Origin: Streptomyces sp. NBC_01723
GTDB lineage: Bacteria; Actinomycetota; Actinomycetes; Streptomycetales; Streptomycetaceae
Assembly (NCBI RefSeq): GCF_036246005.1
Contig: NZ_CP109171.1
Coordinates: forward strand, 7,552,001 to 7,616,000
Length of the DNA: 64,000 nucleotides
Direction of reading: 5' to 3'
The notes under the pieces are model-generated. The model worked only from the letters and a program-made list of their open reading frames with translations, had not been told where the DNA came from and did not search any database. This document shows positions 43,764 through 51,995 of this stretch, one piece after another (position 1 is the stretch's first letter; every line of letters starts with the position of its first letter). A program made the translations under genes and the position numbers.

Positions 43764-44812
43764 CGAGGCTCATCCCGTCGCCGGTCGTCGTGGACATCCG
43801 CGCGGGTGCCCTCGACGACCTGGGAGCCGTGCTCGCCGACGAGCGCATCTCCCACTCGGGCAAGCTCGCCGTCGCCGTCAGCGGCGGTTCCGGCGCCCGG
43901 CTGCGTGAGCGCGTCACTCCTTCCCTGCCCGGCGCCGACTGGTTCGAGGTCGGCGGCGGCACCCTGGACGACGCGATCAACCTGGCCGGCGCCATGAAGG
44001 GCGGCCACTACGACGCGGTCGTGGGCCTCGGCGGCGGCAAGATCATCGACTGTGCCAAGTTCGCCGCGGCGCGCATCGGCCTCCCGCTGGTCGCCGTGCC
44101 CACGAACCTCGCGCACGACGGTCTGTGCTCGCCGGTCGCCACCCTGGACAACGACGCGGGCCGCGGCTCCTACGGCGTGCCGAACCCGATCGCGGTCGTC
44201 ATCGACCTGGACGTCATCCGCGCGGCCCCGGCCCGCTTCGTGCGCGCCGGCATCGGTGACGCCGTCTCCAACGTCTCCGCGATCGCGGACTGGGAGCTGG
44301 CGAACCGGGTCAAGGGCGAGCGGATCGACGGCCTGGCCGCCGCCATGGCCCGCCAGGCGGGCGAGGCCGTGCTCCGGCACCCGGGCGGCATCGGGGACAA
44401 CGAGTTCCTCCAGGTGCTGGCCGAGGCGCTGGTGCTCAGCGGCATCGCCATGTCGGTGTCGGGCGACTCGCGGCCGTCCTCGGGCGCCTGCCACGAGATC
44501 AACCACGCCCTCGACCTGCTCTTCCCCACCCGCGCGGCCGCCCACGGCGAGCAGTGCGGACTGGGCGCGGCCTTCGCGATGTACCTGCGCGGTGCCCACG
44601 AGGAGTCCGCCCACATGGCCGAGGTGCTGCGCCGGCACGGGCTGCCGGTACTGCCGGAGGAGATCGGCTTCACACCCCAGGAGTTCTTCCGGGCCGTGGA
44701 GTACGCCCCCCAGACCCGGCCCGGCCGCTACACGATCCTCGAGCACCTCGACCTGAAAACCGACCAGATCAAGGACCTGTACGCCGACTATGTCAAGGCC
44801 ATCGGTAGCTGA
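43751..44812 (+). CDS. Glycerol-1-phosphate dehydrogenase-like (iron-ADH family) enzyme
   Basis: This 353-residue NAD(P)-dependent dehydrogenase of the iron-containing/dehydroquinate-synthase-like fold has its dinucleotide loop in VGLGGGKIIDCAKFAA near residue 100. Metal ligands are probably Asp of NLAHDGLCSP, His of CHEINHALDLLF and His of AAHGEQCGLG. This pattern fits bacterial sn-glycerol-1-phosphate dehydrogenases (AraM/EgsA type). It would make a polyol phosphate from a keto-phosphate to supply the cytidylyltransferase. GTG 43751 lies 13 bases inside the previous gene and has GGAG six bases upstream. Product identity (glycerol-1-phosphate or another polyol phosphate) is unproven. Confidence 0.82.
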   Translation: MPVLTRLIPSPVVVDIRAGALDDLGAVLADERISHSGKLAVAVSGGSGARLRERVTPSLPGADWFEVGGGTLDDAINLAGAMKGGHYDAVVGLGGGKIIDCAKFAAARIGLPLVAVPTNLAHDGLCSPVATLDNDAGRGSYGVPNPIAVVIDLDVIRAAPARFVRAGIGDAVSNVSAIADWELANRVKGERIDGLAAAMARQAGEAVLRHPGGIGDNEFLQVLAEALVLSGIAMSVSGDSRPSSGACHEINHALDLLFPTRAAAHGEQCGLGAAFAMYLRGAHEESAHMAEVLRRHGLPVLPEEIGFTPQEFFRAVEYAPQTRPGRYTILEHLDLKTDQIKDLYADYVKAIGS

Positions 44813-45569
44813 ACTACGTCCGGTCGTCCATCCCGCGGGGGTCAAGGACCGGCGCAGCGGTGAGCACTGGGCGGGACGCCTCTACATGCGCGAGGTCTCG
44901 CTGCGGATCGACCGCTACCTGGTGAACACCAGGATCACGCCCAACCAGCTCACGTACCTGATGACCGTCTGCGGCGTGCTCGCGGCCCCGGCCCTGCTGG
45001 TGCCGGGGATCACGGGCGCCGTGCTCGGCGTCGTCGCCGTCCAGCTCTACCTGCTGCTGGACTGCGTCGACGGCGAGATCGCCCGCTGGCGCAAGCAGTA
45101 CTCGCTCGCCGGTGTCTACCTGGACCGGGTCGGCGCCTACCTGACCGACGCCGCGGTCCTGGTCGGCCTCGGTCTGCGCGCCGCCGACGTGTTCGGCACC
45201 GGGCGGATCGACTGGCTGTGGGCCTTCCTCGGCACCCTGGCCGCGCTCGGCGCCATCCTGATCAAGGCCGAGACCGACCTCGTCGGCGTGGCCCGGCACC
45301 AGACCGGCAAGGCGCCGGTGGCGGAGGCCGCCTCCGAGCCGCGCTCCTCCGGCATGGCGCTGGCCCGCCGGGCCGCCGGGGCGCTCAAGTTCCACCGGCT
45401 GATCCTCGGCATCGAGGCGTCCCTGCTGATCCTCGTCCTCGCGATCGTCGACGAGAGCCGCGGCGACCTCTTCTTCACCCGCCTCGGCACCGCCGTACTC
45501 GCCGGCATCGCGCTGCTGCAGACCCTGCTGCACCTGGTGTCCATCCTCGCCTCCAGCAGGCTGAAGTGA
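44790..45569 (+). CDS. Second CDP-alcohol phosphotransferase, fourth Asp missing
   Basis: This 259-residue integral membrane protein of the CDP-alcohol phosphotransferase family has the signature DCVDGEIAR-x8-G-x3-D-RVG-A near residue 90. The first three Asp and the AR pair are present, but the fourth Asp, thought to be the catalytic base, is Ala. Hydrophobic segments before and after match the six-helix family fold. Either another residue supplies the base or the acceptor chemistry differs. ATG 44790 begins 23 bases inside the dehydrogenase gene; its stop overlaps the glycosyltransferase GTG by four bases. Confidence 0.78.
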   Translation: MSRPSVAELRPVVHPAGVKDRRSGEHWAGRLYMREVSLRIDRYLVNTRITPNQLTYLMTVCGVLAAPALLVPGITGAVLGVVAVQLYLLLDCVDGEIARWRKQYSLAGVYLDRVGAYLTDAAVLVGLGLRAADVFGTGRIDWLWAFLGTLAALGAILIKAETDLVGVARHQTGKAPVAEAASEPRSSGMALARRAAGALKFHRLILGIEASLLILVLAIVDESRGDLFFTRLGTAVLAGIALLQTLLHLVSILASSRLK

Positions 45570-46450
45570 GCGCGCCCATGAAGGTCGGCGCCGTCATCAT
45601 CACGATGGGCAACCGTCCCGAGGAGCTGCGGGCCCTGATCGACTCGGTCGCCAAGCAGGACGGCGACCCGGTCCAGGTCGTCGTCGTCGGCAACGGCTCG
45701 CCCGTCCCGGAGGTGCCGGACGGCGTGCGCACCGTCGAGCTGCCCGAGAACCTGGGCATCCCCGGCGGCCGCAACGTCGGCATCGAGGCCTTCGGACCGG
45801 GCGGGAGCGACGTCGACGTCCTGCTCTTCCTCGACGACGACGGTCTGCTCGCCCGCACCGACACCGCCGAGCTGTGCCGCGAGGCGTTCGCGGCCGACGA
45901 CGAGCTGGGCATCATCAGCTTCCGCATCGCCGACCCGGACACCGGCGAGACCCAGCGGCGGCACGTCCCCCGGCTGCGCGCCTCGGACCCGATGCGCTCC
46001 TCCCGGGTGACCACCTTCCTCGGCGGCGCCAACGCCGTGCGCACCCGCGTCCTCACCCAGGTCGGCGGCCTCCCGGACGCGTTCTTCTACGCCCACGAGG
46101 AGACCGACCTGGCCTGGCGGGCGCTCGACGCGGGCTGGATGATCGACTACCGGTCGGACATGGTGCTCAACCACCCCACGACCGCTCCCTCCCGGCACGC
46201 GGTCTACCACCGCATGGTCGCCCGCAATCGCGTCTGGCTCGCCCGTCGCAACCTGCCCGCGCTCCTGGTCCCGGTGTACCTGGGCGTCTGGATGCTGCTC
46301 ACCCTGCTGCGCCGCCCCTCGCGACCTGCGCTGAAGGCCTGGTTCGGCGGTTTCCGGGAGGGCTGGGCGACCCCGTGCGGTCCCCGCCGGCCCATGCGGT
46401 GGCGTACGGTGTGGCGCCTGACCCGGCTGGGCCGCCCTCCGGTGATCTGA
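45566..46450 (+). CDS. Family 2 glycosyltransferase
   Basis: This 294-residue inverting GT-A glycosyltransferase has an N-terminal nucleotide-binding strand VGAVIITMGNRPEEL, NLGIPGGRNVGI, and the metal-binding FLDDDG near residue 90. The acceptor-side stretch FYAHEETDLAWRAL contains the usual ED. The C-terminal hydrophobic patch (LPALLVPVYLGVWMLLTLL) suggests membrane attachment. In this operon it probably adds a sugar to a lipid-linked or polyol-phosphate product. GTG 45566 is chosen for its four-base overlap with the previous stop codon; ATG 45578 is the alternative. Confidence 0.85.
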   Translation: MSAPMKVGAVIITMGNRPEELRALIDSVAKQDGDPVQVVVVGNGSPVPEVPDGVRTVELPENLGIPGGRNVGIEAFGPGGSDVDVLLFLDDDGLLARTDTAELCREAFAADDELGIISFRIADPDTGETQRRHVPRLRASDPMRSSRVTTFLGGANAVRTRVLTQVGGLPDAFFYAHEETDLAWRALDAGWMIDYRSDMVLNHPTTAPSRHAVYHRMVARNRVWLARRNLPALLVPVYLGVWMLLTLLRRPSRPALKAWFGGFREGWATPCGPRRPMRWRTVWRLTRLGRPPVI

Positions 46451-46547
46451 CAAGCTCGTACCCGAGAGCGTTCCGGCCCCGACCGGGGCCAACAGGTCCG
46501 TGCCAGGCCCGCGCGGCCGAGCATTCCGAAGACGAAAGTATCCACCA

Positions 46548-47477
46548 GTGAGTGAGACAACGCACGACGGCACGGTCGCCATGACCAAGCCCGTGGCGCC
46601 CGACGAGGGCCTCCCACCGGCCCGGCTCGCCGCCAAGTACGGGCTGTCCGTGAGCGGTGCCCGGCCGTCCCTCGTGGAGTACGTCCGTCAGCTCTGGGGC
46701 CGGCGGCACTTCATCCTCGCCTTCTCCCAGGCGAAGCTGACCGCCCAGTACAGCCAGGCCAAGCTCGGCCAGCTGTGGCAGGTGGCCACCCCGCTGCTCA
46801 ACGCGCTCGTCTACTTCCTGATCTTCGGCCTGATCCTGAACGCGGGCAAGGGCATGCCGAAGGACGTGTACATCCCGTTCCTGGTGACGGGTGTGTTCGT
46901 CTTCACCTTCACCCAGTCCTCGGCCATGGCGGGCGTCCGCGCGATCTCCGGCAACCTCGGCCTGGTGCGCGCGCTGCACTTCCCGCGCGCCTCGCTGCCG
47001 ATCTCGTTCGCGCTCCAGCAGCTCCAGCAGCTGCTGGCCTCGATGATCGTGATGTTCGCCGTGGTGATCGGGTTCGGCAGCTACCCGAAGCTGTCCTGGC
47101 TGCTGGTGGTGCCGACGCTCGTCCTGCAGTTCCTCTTCAACGTGGGCCTGGCGCTGATCGTGGCGCGCATGGGGGCCAAGACCCCGGACCTCGCCCAGCT
47201 GATGCCGTTCATCATGCGGACCTGGATGTACGCCTCGGGCGTCATGTTCTCCATCCCGATCATGCTGGAGGAGCACCCGTCCTGGATCTCGGACGTCCTC
47301 CAGTGGAACCCGGCCGCGATCTACATGGACCTGATGCGCTTCGCGCTCATCGACGGGTACGGCTCCGAGAACCTGCCGCCGCACGTCTGGGCGGTCGGGC
47401 TCGGCTGGGCCGTGGTCCTCGCCGTGGGCGGCTTCGTGTACTTCTGGAAGGCGGAGGAGAGGTACGGCCGTGGCTGA
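46548..47477 (+). CDS. ABC-2 type exporter permease (TagG/Wzm-like)
   Basis: This 309-residue ABC-2 permease has about six hydrophobic segments, beginning with an amphipathic interface region (FSQAKLTAQYSQAKLGQLWQ) typical of polysaccharide exporters TagG, Wzm and RfbD. It should export a lipid-linked glycan or polymer together with the ATPase encoded next. GTG 46548 has GAAAG nine bases upstream. There is a 97-base gap after the glycosyltransferase gene, the only real gap in the operon. The stop codon overlaps the ATPase start by eight bases. Confidence 0.87.
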   Translation: MSETTHDGTVAMTKPVAPDEGLPPARLAAKYGLSVSGARPSLVEYVRQLWGRRHFILAFSQAKLTAQYSQAKLGQLWQVATPLLNALVYFLIFGLILNAGKGMPKDVYIPFLVTGVFVFTFTQSSAMAGVRAISGNLGLVRALHFPRASLPISFALQQLQQLLASMIVMFAVVIGFGSYPKLSWLLVVPTLVLQFLFNVGLALIVARMGAKTPDLAQLMPFIMRTWMYASGVMFSIPIMLEEHPSWISDVLQWNPAAIYMDLMRFALIDGYGSENLPPHVWAVGLGWAVVLAVGGFVYFWKAEERYGRG

Positions 47478-48249
47478 GCAGCAGCAGGGCGAGCGGGTGC
47501 CGACGGTCATCGCGGACGAGCTGCACATCGTCTACCGGGTCAACGGCGCCAAGACCGGCAAGGGCAGCGCGACCGCCGCCCTGAGCAGGATCATCAAGCG
47601 CGGCGAGGAGCGGGGCGTGCGCAAGGTGCACGCCGTGCGGGGCGTCTCCTTCACCGCCTACCGCGGCGAGGCCATCGGCCTCATCGGTTCCAACGGCTCC
47701 GGCAAGTCGACGCTGCTGCGGGCCATCGCCGGCCTGCTGCCCGCCGAGCGCGGCAAGGTCTACACGGACGGCCAGCCCTCGCTGCTCGGCGTGAACGCGG
47801 CCCTGATGAACGACCTGACCGGCGAGCGGAACGTCATCCTCGGTGGCCTGGCCATGGGCATGACCCGCGAGCAGATCAAGGAGCGCTACCAGGACATCGT
47901 CGACTTCTCCGGGATCAACGAGAAGGGCGATTTCATCACCCTGCCGATGCGCACCTACTCGTCCGGCATGTCCGCCCGGCTGCGCTTCTCCATCGCCGCC
48001 GCCAAGGACCACGACGTCCTGATGATCGACGAGGCGCTGGCCACCGGCGACCGCAAGTTCCAGACCCGCTCCGAGGAGCGCATCCGGGAGTTGAAGAAGG
48101 AGGCGGGCACCGTCTTCCTGGTCAGCCACAACAACAAGTCCATCCGCGACACCTGCAACCGCGTCCTGTGGCTGGAGCGCGGCGAACTGCGCATGGACGG
48201 CCCGACGGACGAGGTGCTCAAGGAGTACGAGAAGTTCACGGGCAAGTAG
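47470..48249 (+). CDS. ABC exporter ATPase (TagH/Wzt-like, short form)
   Basis: This 259-residue ATPase has Walker A GSNGSGKST near residue 76, the signature SSGMSARLRFSIA and Walker B DVLMIDEALATGD. The long N-terminal strand region (LHIVYRVNGAKTGKGSATAA) and the RISKRG-like segment before the first strand are typical of TagH-type glycan exporters. It lacks the C-terminal carbohydrate-binding extension found in some Wzt proteins, so it probably does not read the end of the chain. It partners the permease encoded upstream. GTG 47470 overlaps the permease gene. A strong hairpin terminator follows. Confidence 0.88.
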   Translation: MAEQQQGERVPTVIADELHIVYRVNGAKTGKGSATAALSRIIKRGEERGVRKVHAVRGVSFTAYRGEAIGLIGSNGSGKSTLLRAIAGLLPAERGKVYTDGQPSLLGVNAALMNDLTGERNVILGGLAMGMTREQIKERYQDIVDFSGINEKGDFITLPMRTYSSGMSARLRFSIAAAKDHDVLMIDEALATGDRKFQTRSEERIRELKKEAGTVFLVSHNNKSIRDTCNRVLWLERGELRMDGPTDEVLKEYEKFTGK

Positions 48250-48261
48250 GCCGACACGCCG

Positions 48262-48288
48262 GGGCCCCGCCGTCTTCCGGCGGGGCCC
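48262..48288 (+). terminator. Terminator of the envelope operon
   Basis: GGGCCCCGCC-N7-GGCGGGGCCC forms a perfect ten-pair stem 12 bases after the ATPase stop codon. It separates the operon from the hopanoid genes. Confidence 0.75.
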
Positions 48289-48390
48289 ACGCGCGTGCAA
48301 AGGAACCGTCAACTCCTGGTGTTCTCAGGAATCTTGATGTGAATCGGTGTGTTGTTGTGATGCGCCGAGCACCCCGCGGGAAGTCCGTGA

Positions 48391-48443
48391 GTTGTACAAC
48401 GTAAGCTGGACCGGTCCTGAATCGCGGCACATGGGGCGATAAT
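48391..48443 (+). promoter_or_regulatory. Hopanoid operon promoter region with GTTGTACAAC palindrome
   Basis: In the 293-base gap before hpnC, GTTGTACAAC (48391-48400) is a perfect ten-base palindrome, and GATAAT (48438-48443) matches the -10 consensus in five of six bases. No good -35 stands 17 bases upstream of it, so an activator may be needed. The remainder of the gap shows no coding pattern. Confidence 0.4.
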
Positions 48444-48542
48444 GCCCGACACCCTCCACCGGGCCTGCCCGCGGGCGGCCGGGCGGCGTGTCCGAAATAG
48501 TGTGTATTGGTGCGGCAGTGTAGAACGGGAGATGTGACGGCA

Positions 48543-49457
48543 ATGGCTACGGAAACTCCCCGGCTCCCCGAAGCGTGCGCCGTCGACGCGGAGCGCGGCA
48601 CCCTGGCCAAGGCCGCCGACGAGAACTTCCCCGTGGCCCCCTTCTTCCTGCCGCGCGACTGGCGCACCGACCTCATGGCCGTGTACGGCTTCGCCCGTCT
48701 CGTCGACGACATCGGCGACGGCGACCTCGCGCCGGGCGGCGCCGACGCCCGTCTCCTCGGCGTCCCCGACGACCGCGCAGACGACCGCGTGCTGATGCTG
48801 GACGCCTTCGAGGAGGACCTGCACCGGGTCTTCGACGGCACCCCCCGCCACCCGCTGCTGCGCCGCCTGCGGCCCACCGTCCGCCGCCGCTCGCTGACCC
48901 CCGCACCCTTCCTCGGCCTGATCGCCGCCAACCGTCAGGACCAGCTCGTACGGCGGTACGAGACCTACGACGACCTCCTCGCCTACTGCGAGCTGTCCGC
49001 CAACCCGGTCGGCCACCTCGTCCTCGCCGTCACCGGCACCGCGACGCCCGAGCGGATCCGCCGCTCCGACGCCGTCTGCACCGCCCTGCAGATCGTCGAG
49101 CACCTCCAGGACGTCGCCGAGGACCTCGGCCGGGACCGGATCTACCTGCCCGCCGAGGACATGAAGCGCTTCCACGTCCAGGAGGCGGACCTCGCCGCGC
49201 CCACCGCCAACGCGTCGGTGCGCGCCCTGCTCGCCTACGAGGCCCGGCGCGCCCACGACCTGCTGGACGAGGGCGCCCCTCTGGTCGGCAGCGTCCACGG
49301 CAGGCTGCGTCTGCTGCTCGCGGGGTTCGTGGCGGGGGGCAGGGCCGCCCTGCGGGCGATCGCCGACGCGGATCACGACGTACTTCCCGGCCCGCCCAAG
49401 CCCGGCAAGCTCCGGTTGCTGCGCGAGGCGGGGCTGGCCCTGCGAGGAGAGGGGTGA
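48543..49457 (+). CDS. hpnC: Hydroxysqualene synthase HpnC
   Basis: This 304-residue member of the squalene/phytoene synthase family is the HpnC branch, which turns presqualene diphosphate into hydroxysqualene. Substrate-Mg2+ Asp motifs are in YGFARLVDDIGDGD near residue 57 and EHLQDVAEDLGRDRIYLP near residue 190. ATG 48543 is taken as start; GGGAG lies 11 bases upstream, and a GTG at 48534 is an alternative. It is the first gene of the hopanoid operon. Its stop codon overlaps the HpnD GTG by four bases. Confidence 0.92.
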   Translation: MATETPRLPEACAVDAERGTLAKAADENFPVAPFFLPRDWRTDLMAVYGFARLVDDIGDGDLAPGGADARLLGVPDDRADDRVLMLDAFEEDLHRVFDGTPRHPLLRRLRPTVRRRSLTPAPFLGLIAANRQDQLVRRYETYDDLLAYCELSANPVGHLVLAVTGTATPERIRRSDAVCTALQIVEHLQDVAEDLGRDRIYLPAEDMKRFHVQEADLAAPTANASVRALLAYEARRAHDLLDEGAPLVGSVHGRLRLLLAGFVAGGRAALRAIADADHDVLPGPPKPGKLRLLREAGLALRGEG

Positions 49458-50404
49458 TCGGGACCGTGGACCCGTCAGCGAACATGCCGGCGCCGGTGCT
49501 CGCCGCCTACAGCTACTGCGAGGCCGTCACCGGCCAGCAGGCACGCAACTTCGCCTACGGCATCCGGCTGCTGCCCACGCCGAAGCGACGGGCCATGTCG
49601 GCGCTGTACGCGTTCTCGCGCCGCGTCGACGACATCGGCGACGGTGCGCTGGCGGACGACGTCAAGGTCGCCCGACTGGACGAGACCCGGTCGGTGCTCG
49701 CCCGGATCCACGACGGCGCGGTCGACGAGGACGACACCGACCCGGTCGCCGTCGCCCTCGCCCACGCCGCGCGGGCCTTCCCGATCCCGCTCGGCGGCCT
49801 CGACGAACTGATCGACGGCGTCCAGATGGACGTACGCGGCGAGACCTACGAGACCTGGGACGACCTGCGGACCTACTGCCGCTGTGTCGCGGGCGCCATC
49901 GGACGCCTCTCCCTGGGCGTGTTCGGCACCGAGCCGGGGGCGCACGGAGCCGACCGCGCGCCCGAGTACGCCGACACGCTCGGCCTCGCACTCCAGCTCA
50001 CCAACATCCTGCGGGACGTCCGCGAGGACGCCGAGGGCGGACGGACCTACCTGCCCGCCGACGACCTCGCCAAGTTCGGCTGCTCGGCCGGGTTCAACGG
50101 GCCGACGTCCCCCGCGGGCTCCGACTTCACGGGCCTCGTGCACTTCGAGGTGCGCCGGGCCCGAGCCCTGTTCGCCGAGGGCTACCGGCTGCTCCCCCTG
50201 CTCGACCGGCGCAGCGGGGCCTGCGTGGCCGCCATGGCCGGCATCTACCGCCGGCTCCTCGACCGCATCGAGCGCGACCCGGAGGCCGTGCTGCGCGGCC
50301 GCGTCTCGCTCCCCGGCCGCGAAAAGGCGTACGTCGCCGTGCGCGGCCTGTCCGGACTGGACACCCGGCACGTCACCCGCCGGGCCGTCAGGAGGCGCGC
50401 CTGA
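49454..50404 (+). CDS. hpnD: Presqualene diphosphate synthase HpnD
   Basis: This 316-residue squalene/phytoene synthase family enzyme is of HpnD type. It condenses two farnesyl diphosphates head-to-head to presqualene diphosphate. Both Asp-rich motifs are complete: YAFSRRVDDIGDG near residue 56 and QLTNILRDVREDAEGGRTYLP near residue 185. GTG 49454 overlaps the hpnC stop codon, with GAGGAGAGG just upstream. Together with HpnC and HpnE it replaces a single squalene synthase. The stop shares one base with the small bridging ORF that follows. Confidence 0.93.
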   Translation: MIGTVDPSANMPAPVLAAYSYCEAVTGQQARNFAYGIRLLPTPKRRAMSALYAFSRRVDDIGDGALADDVKVARLDETRSVLARIHDGAVDEDDTDPVAVALAHAARAFPIPLGGLDELIDGVQMDVRGETYETWDDLRTYCRCVAGAIGRLSLGVFGTEPGAHGADRAPEYADTLGLALQLTNILRDVREDAEGGRTYLPADDLAKFGCSAGFNGPTSPAGSDFTGLVHFEVRRARALFAEGYRLLPLLDRRSGACVAAMAGIYRRLLDRIERDPEAVLRGRVSLPGREKAYVAVRGLSGLDTRHVTRRAVRRRA

Positions 50405-50562
50405 TGGACACACCCGGCACACGCGACACGCCGGCCCCTGACCGGACCACCGCCGTGCACCGGTGGGCAACCCTCCGGTGGCGGTCGGCGTCCCTGACTG
50501 AGACGGTCGGCCGTACGCCGTTCAAACACCGCGGCGACCGGACAGGGAAGGGCGCACGATGA
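50404..50562 (+). CDS. Small bridging ORF between hpnD and hpnE (DUF6380-like)
   Basis: A 52-residue basic ORF fills the hpnD-hpnE gap exactly: its ATG shares one base with the hpnD stop (TGATG) and its stop overlaps the hpnE ATG (ATGA). The sequence (RWATLRWRSASLTETVGRTP, then FKHRGDRTGKGAR) resembles what I remember of DUF6380, a Streptomyces-only small family of unknown role. It has no membrane helix and no Cys. Perfect coupling on both sides argues that it is translated, at least to carry ribosomes to hpnE. Codon bias is weaker than in its neighbours. Confidence 0.6.
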   Translation: MDTPGTRDTPAPDRTTAVHRWATLRWRSASLTETVGRTPFKHRGDRTGKGAR

Positions 50563-51995
50563 CGCACGCCAACGGCACGCGTGACGGGGGGCAGGTCGCG
50601 GACGTCACCGCCCTCCGTCCCGGCGCGCACGCCGTGGTGGTCGGCGGCGGCCTCGCCGGGGTGACCTCCGCGCTCGCGCTCGCCGACGCCGGCGTGCGCG
50701 TCACCCTGCTCGAAGGGCGGCCCCGCCTGGGCGGGCTCGCCTTCTCCTTCCGGCGCGGCGACCTCACCGTCGACAACGGCCAGCACGTCTACCTGCGCTG
50801 CTGCACCGCCTACCGCTGGTTCCTCGACCGCATCGGCGGCACCGCGCTCGCTCCGGTGCAGGACCGCCTCGACGTGCCCGTCCTCGACGTGGCGAGGCCG
50901 GAGGGACGCCGGCTCGGCAGACTGCGCCGCGACGCGCTGCCCGTCCCCCTGCACCTGGGGCGCAGCCTCGCGACGTACCCCCATCTCTCGCTCGCCGAGC
51001 GCGCCGCCGTCGGGCGGGCCGCGCTCGCGCTCAAGGGGCTCGACCTCGCCGATCCGGCCCTGGACACCCAGGACTTCGGCAGCTGGCTGGCCGCGCACGG
51101 TCAGTCGGCGCGGGCCGTCGAGGCCCTGTGGGACCTGGTCGGGGTCGCCACCCTCAACGCGGTGGCGGGGGACGCCTCACTGGGGCTCGCCGCGATGGTG
51201 TTCAAGACCGGTCTGCTGTCCGACCCGGGCGCGGCCGACATCGGCTGGGCCCGCGTCCCGCTGGGCGAACTGCACGACCGGCTGGCCCGCAGGGCGCTCG
51301 ACGCCGCGGGCGTGCGCACCGAGGTCCGTACCCGCGTCACCTCCCTCCGGGCGAAGGAGAACGGCGGCTGGAGCGTTCAGGTTCCCGACGAGACGCTCGA
51401 CGCCGACGCCGTTGTCCTCGCCGTACCGCAGCGCGAGGCGCACGACCTGCTGCCGGACGGCGCCCTCGACGCCCCGGAGAACCTGCTGGAGATCGGCACC
51501 GCGCCGATCCTCAACATCCACGTGATCTACGACCGCAAGGTGCTCGCCACGCCGTTCCTCACGGCGCTCGGCACCCCGGTGCAGTGGGTGTTCGACCGTA
51601 CCGAGGCCTCCGGGCTGAAGGAGGGTCAGTACCTGGCGCTGTCGCAGTCGACCGCGCAGGACGAGATCGACGAGCCCGTGGCCACGTTGCGCGAGCGGTA
51701 CCTGCCCGAACTGGAGCGGCTGCTGCCGCGCAGCCGCGGTGCCGGGGTGAAGGACTTCTTCGTGACCAGGGAGCGCACCGCCACGTTCGCCCCCGCCCCC
51801 GGCGTCGGCCGCCTCCGGCCCGGCGCCCGCACCAAGGCACCCGGCCTCTACCTGGCCGGAGCGTGGACCGCCACCGGGTGGCCCGCGACCATGGAGAGTG
51901 CGGTTCGCAGCGGTGTCGGAGCGGCGGGCGCCGCTCTCGGCGCCCTGGGCCGGTCCCGCGGACTCCTTCCCGATTTCTTCGAGGAGGCGGCATGA
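50559..51995 (+). CDS. hpnE: Hydroxysqualene dehydroxylase HpnE
   Basis: This 478-residue FAD-dependent amine-oxidase/phytoene-desaturase-like enzyme reduces hydroxysqualene to squalene. The N-terminal FAD-binding stretch is AVVVGGGLAGVTSALALADAGV with the second Gly motif EGRPRLGGLAFSF. The C-terminal FAD signature is LYLAGAWTATGWPATMESAVRSG near residue 435. ATG 50559 overlaps the stop of the small upstream ORF; GGGAAGGG lies ten bases before. It overlaps the polyprenyl synthase gene by four bases. Confidence 0.92.
   Translation: MTHANGTRDGGQVADVTALRPGAHAVVVGGGLAGVTSALALADAGVRVTLLEGRPRLGGLAFSFRRGDLTVDNGQHVYLRCCTAYRWFLDRIGGTALAPVQDRLDVPVLDVARPEGRRLGRLRRDALPVPLHLGRSLATYPHLSLAERAAVGRAALALKGLDLADPALDTQDFGSWLAAHGQSARAVEALWDLVGVATLNAVAGDASLGLAAMVFKTGLLSDPGAADIGWARVPLGELHDRLARRALDAAGVRTEVRTRVTSLRAKENGGWSVQVPDETLDADAVVLAVPQREAHDLLPDGALDAPENLLEIGTAPILNIHVIYDRKVLATPFLTALGTPVQWVFDRTEASGLKEGQYLALSQSTAQDEIDEPVATLRERYLPELERLLPRSRGAGVKDFFVTRERTATFAPAPGVGRLRPGARTKAPGLYLAGAWTATGWPATMESAVRSGVGAAGAALGALGRSRGLLPDFFEEAA

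Noticed and set aside
48433..48443. A WhiG-type sporulation promoter (GGCGATAA) upstream of hpnC
   Set aside because: The -10 looks similar, but there is no TAAA-type -35 at 14-16 bases upstream.
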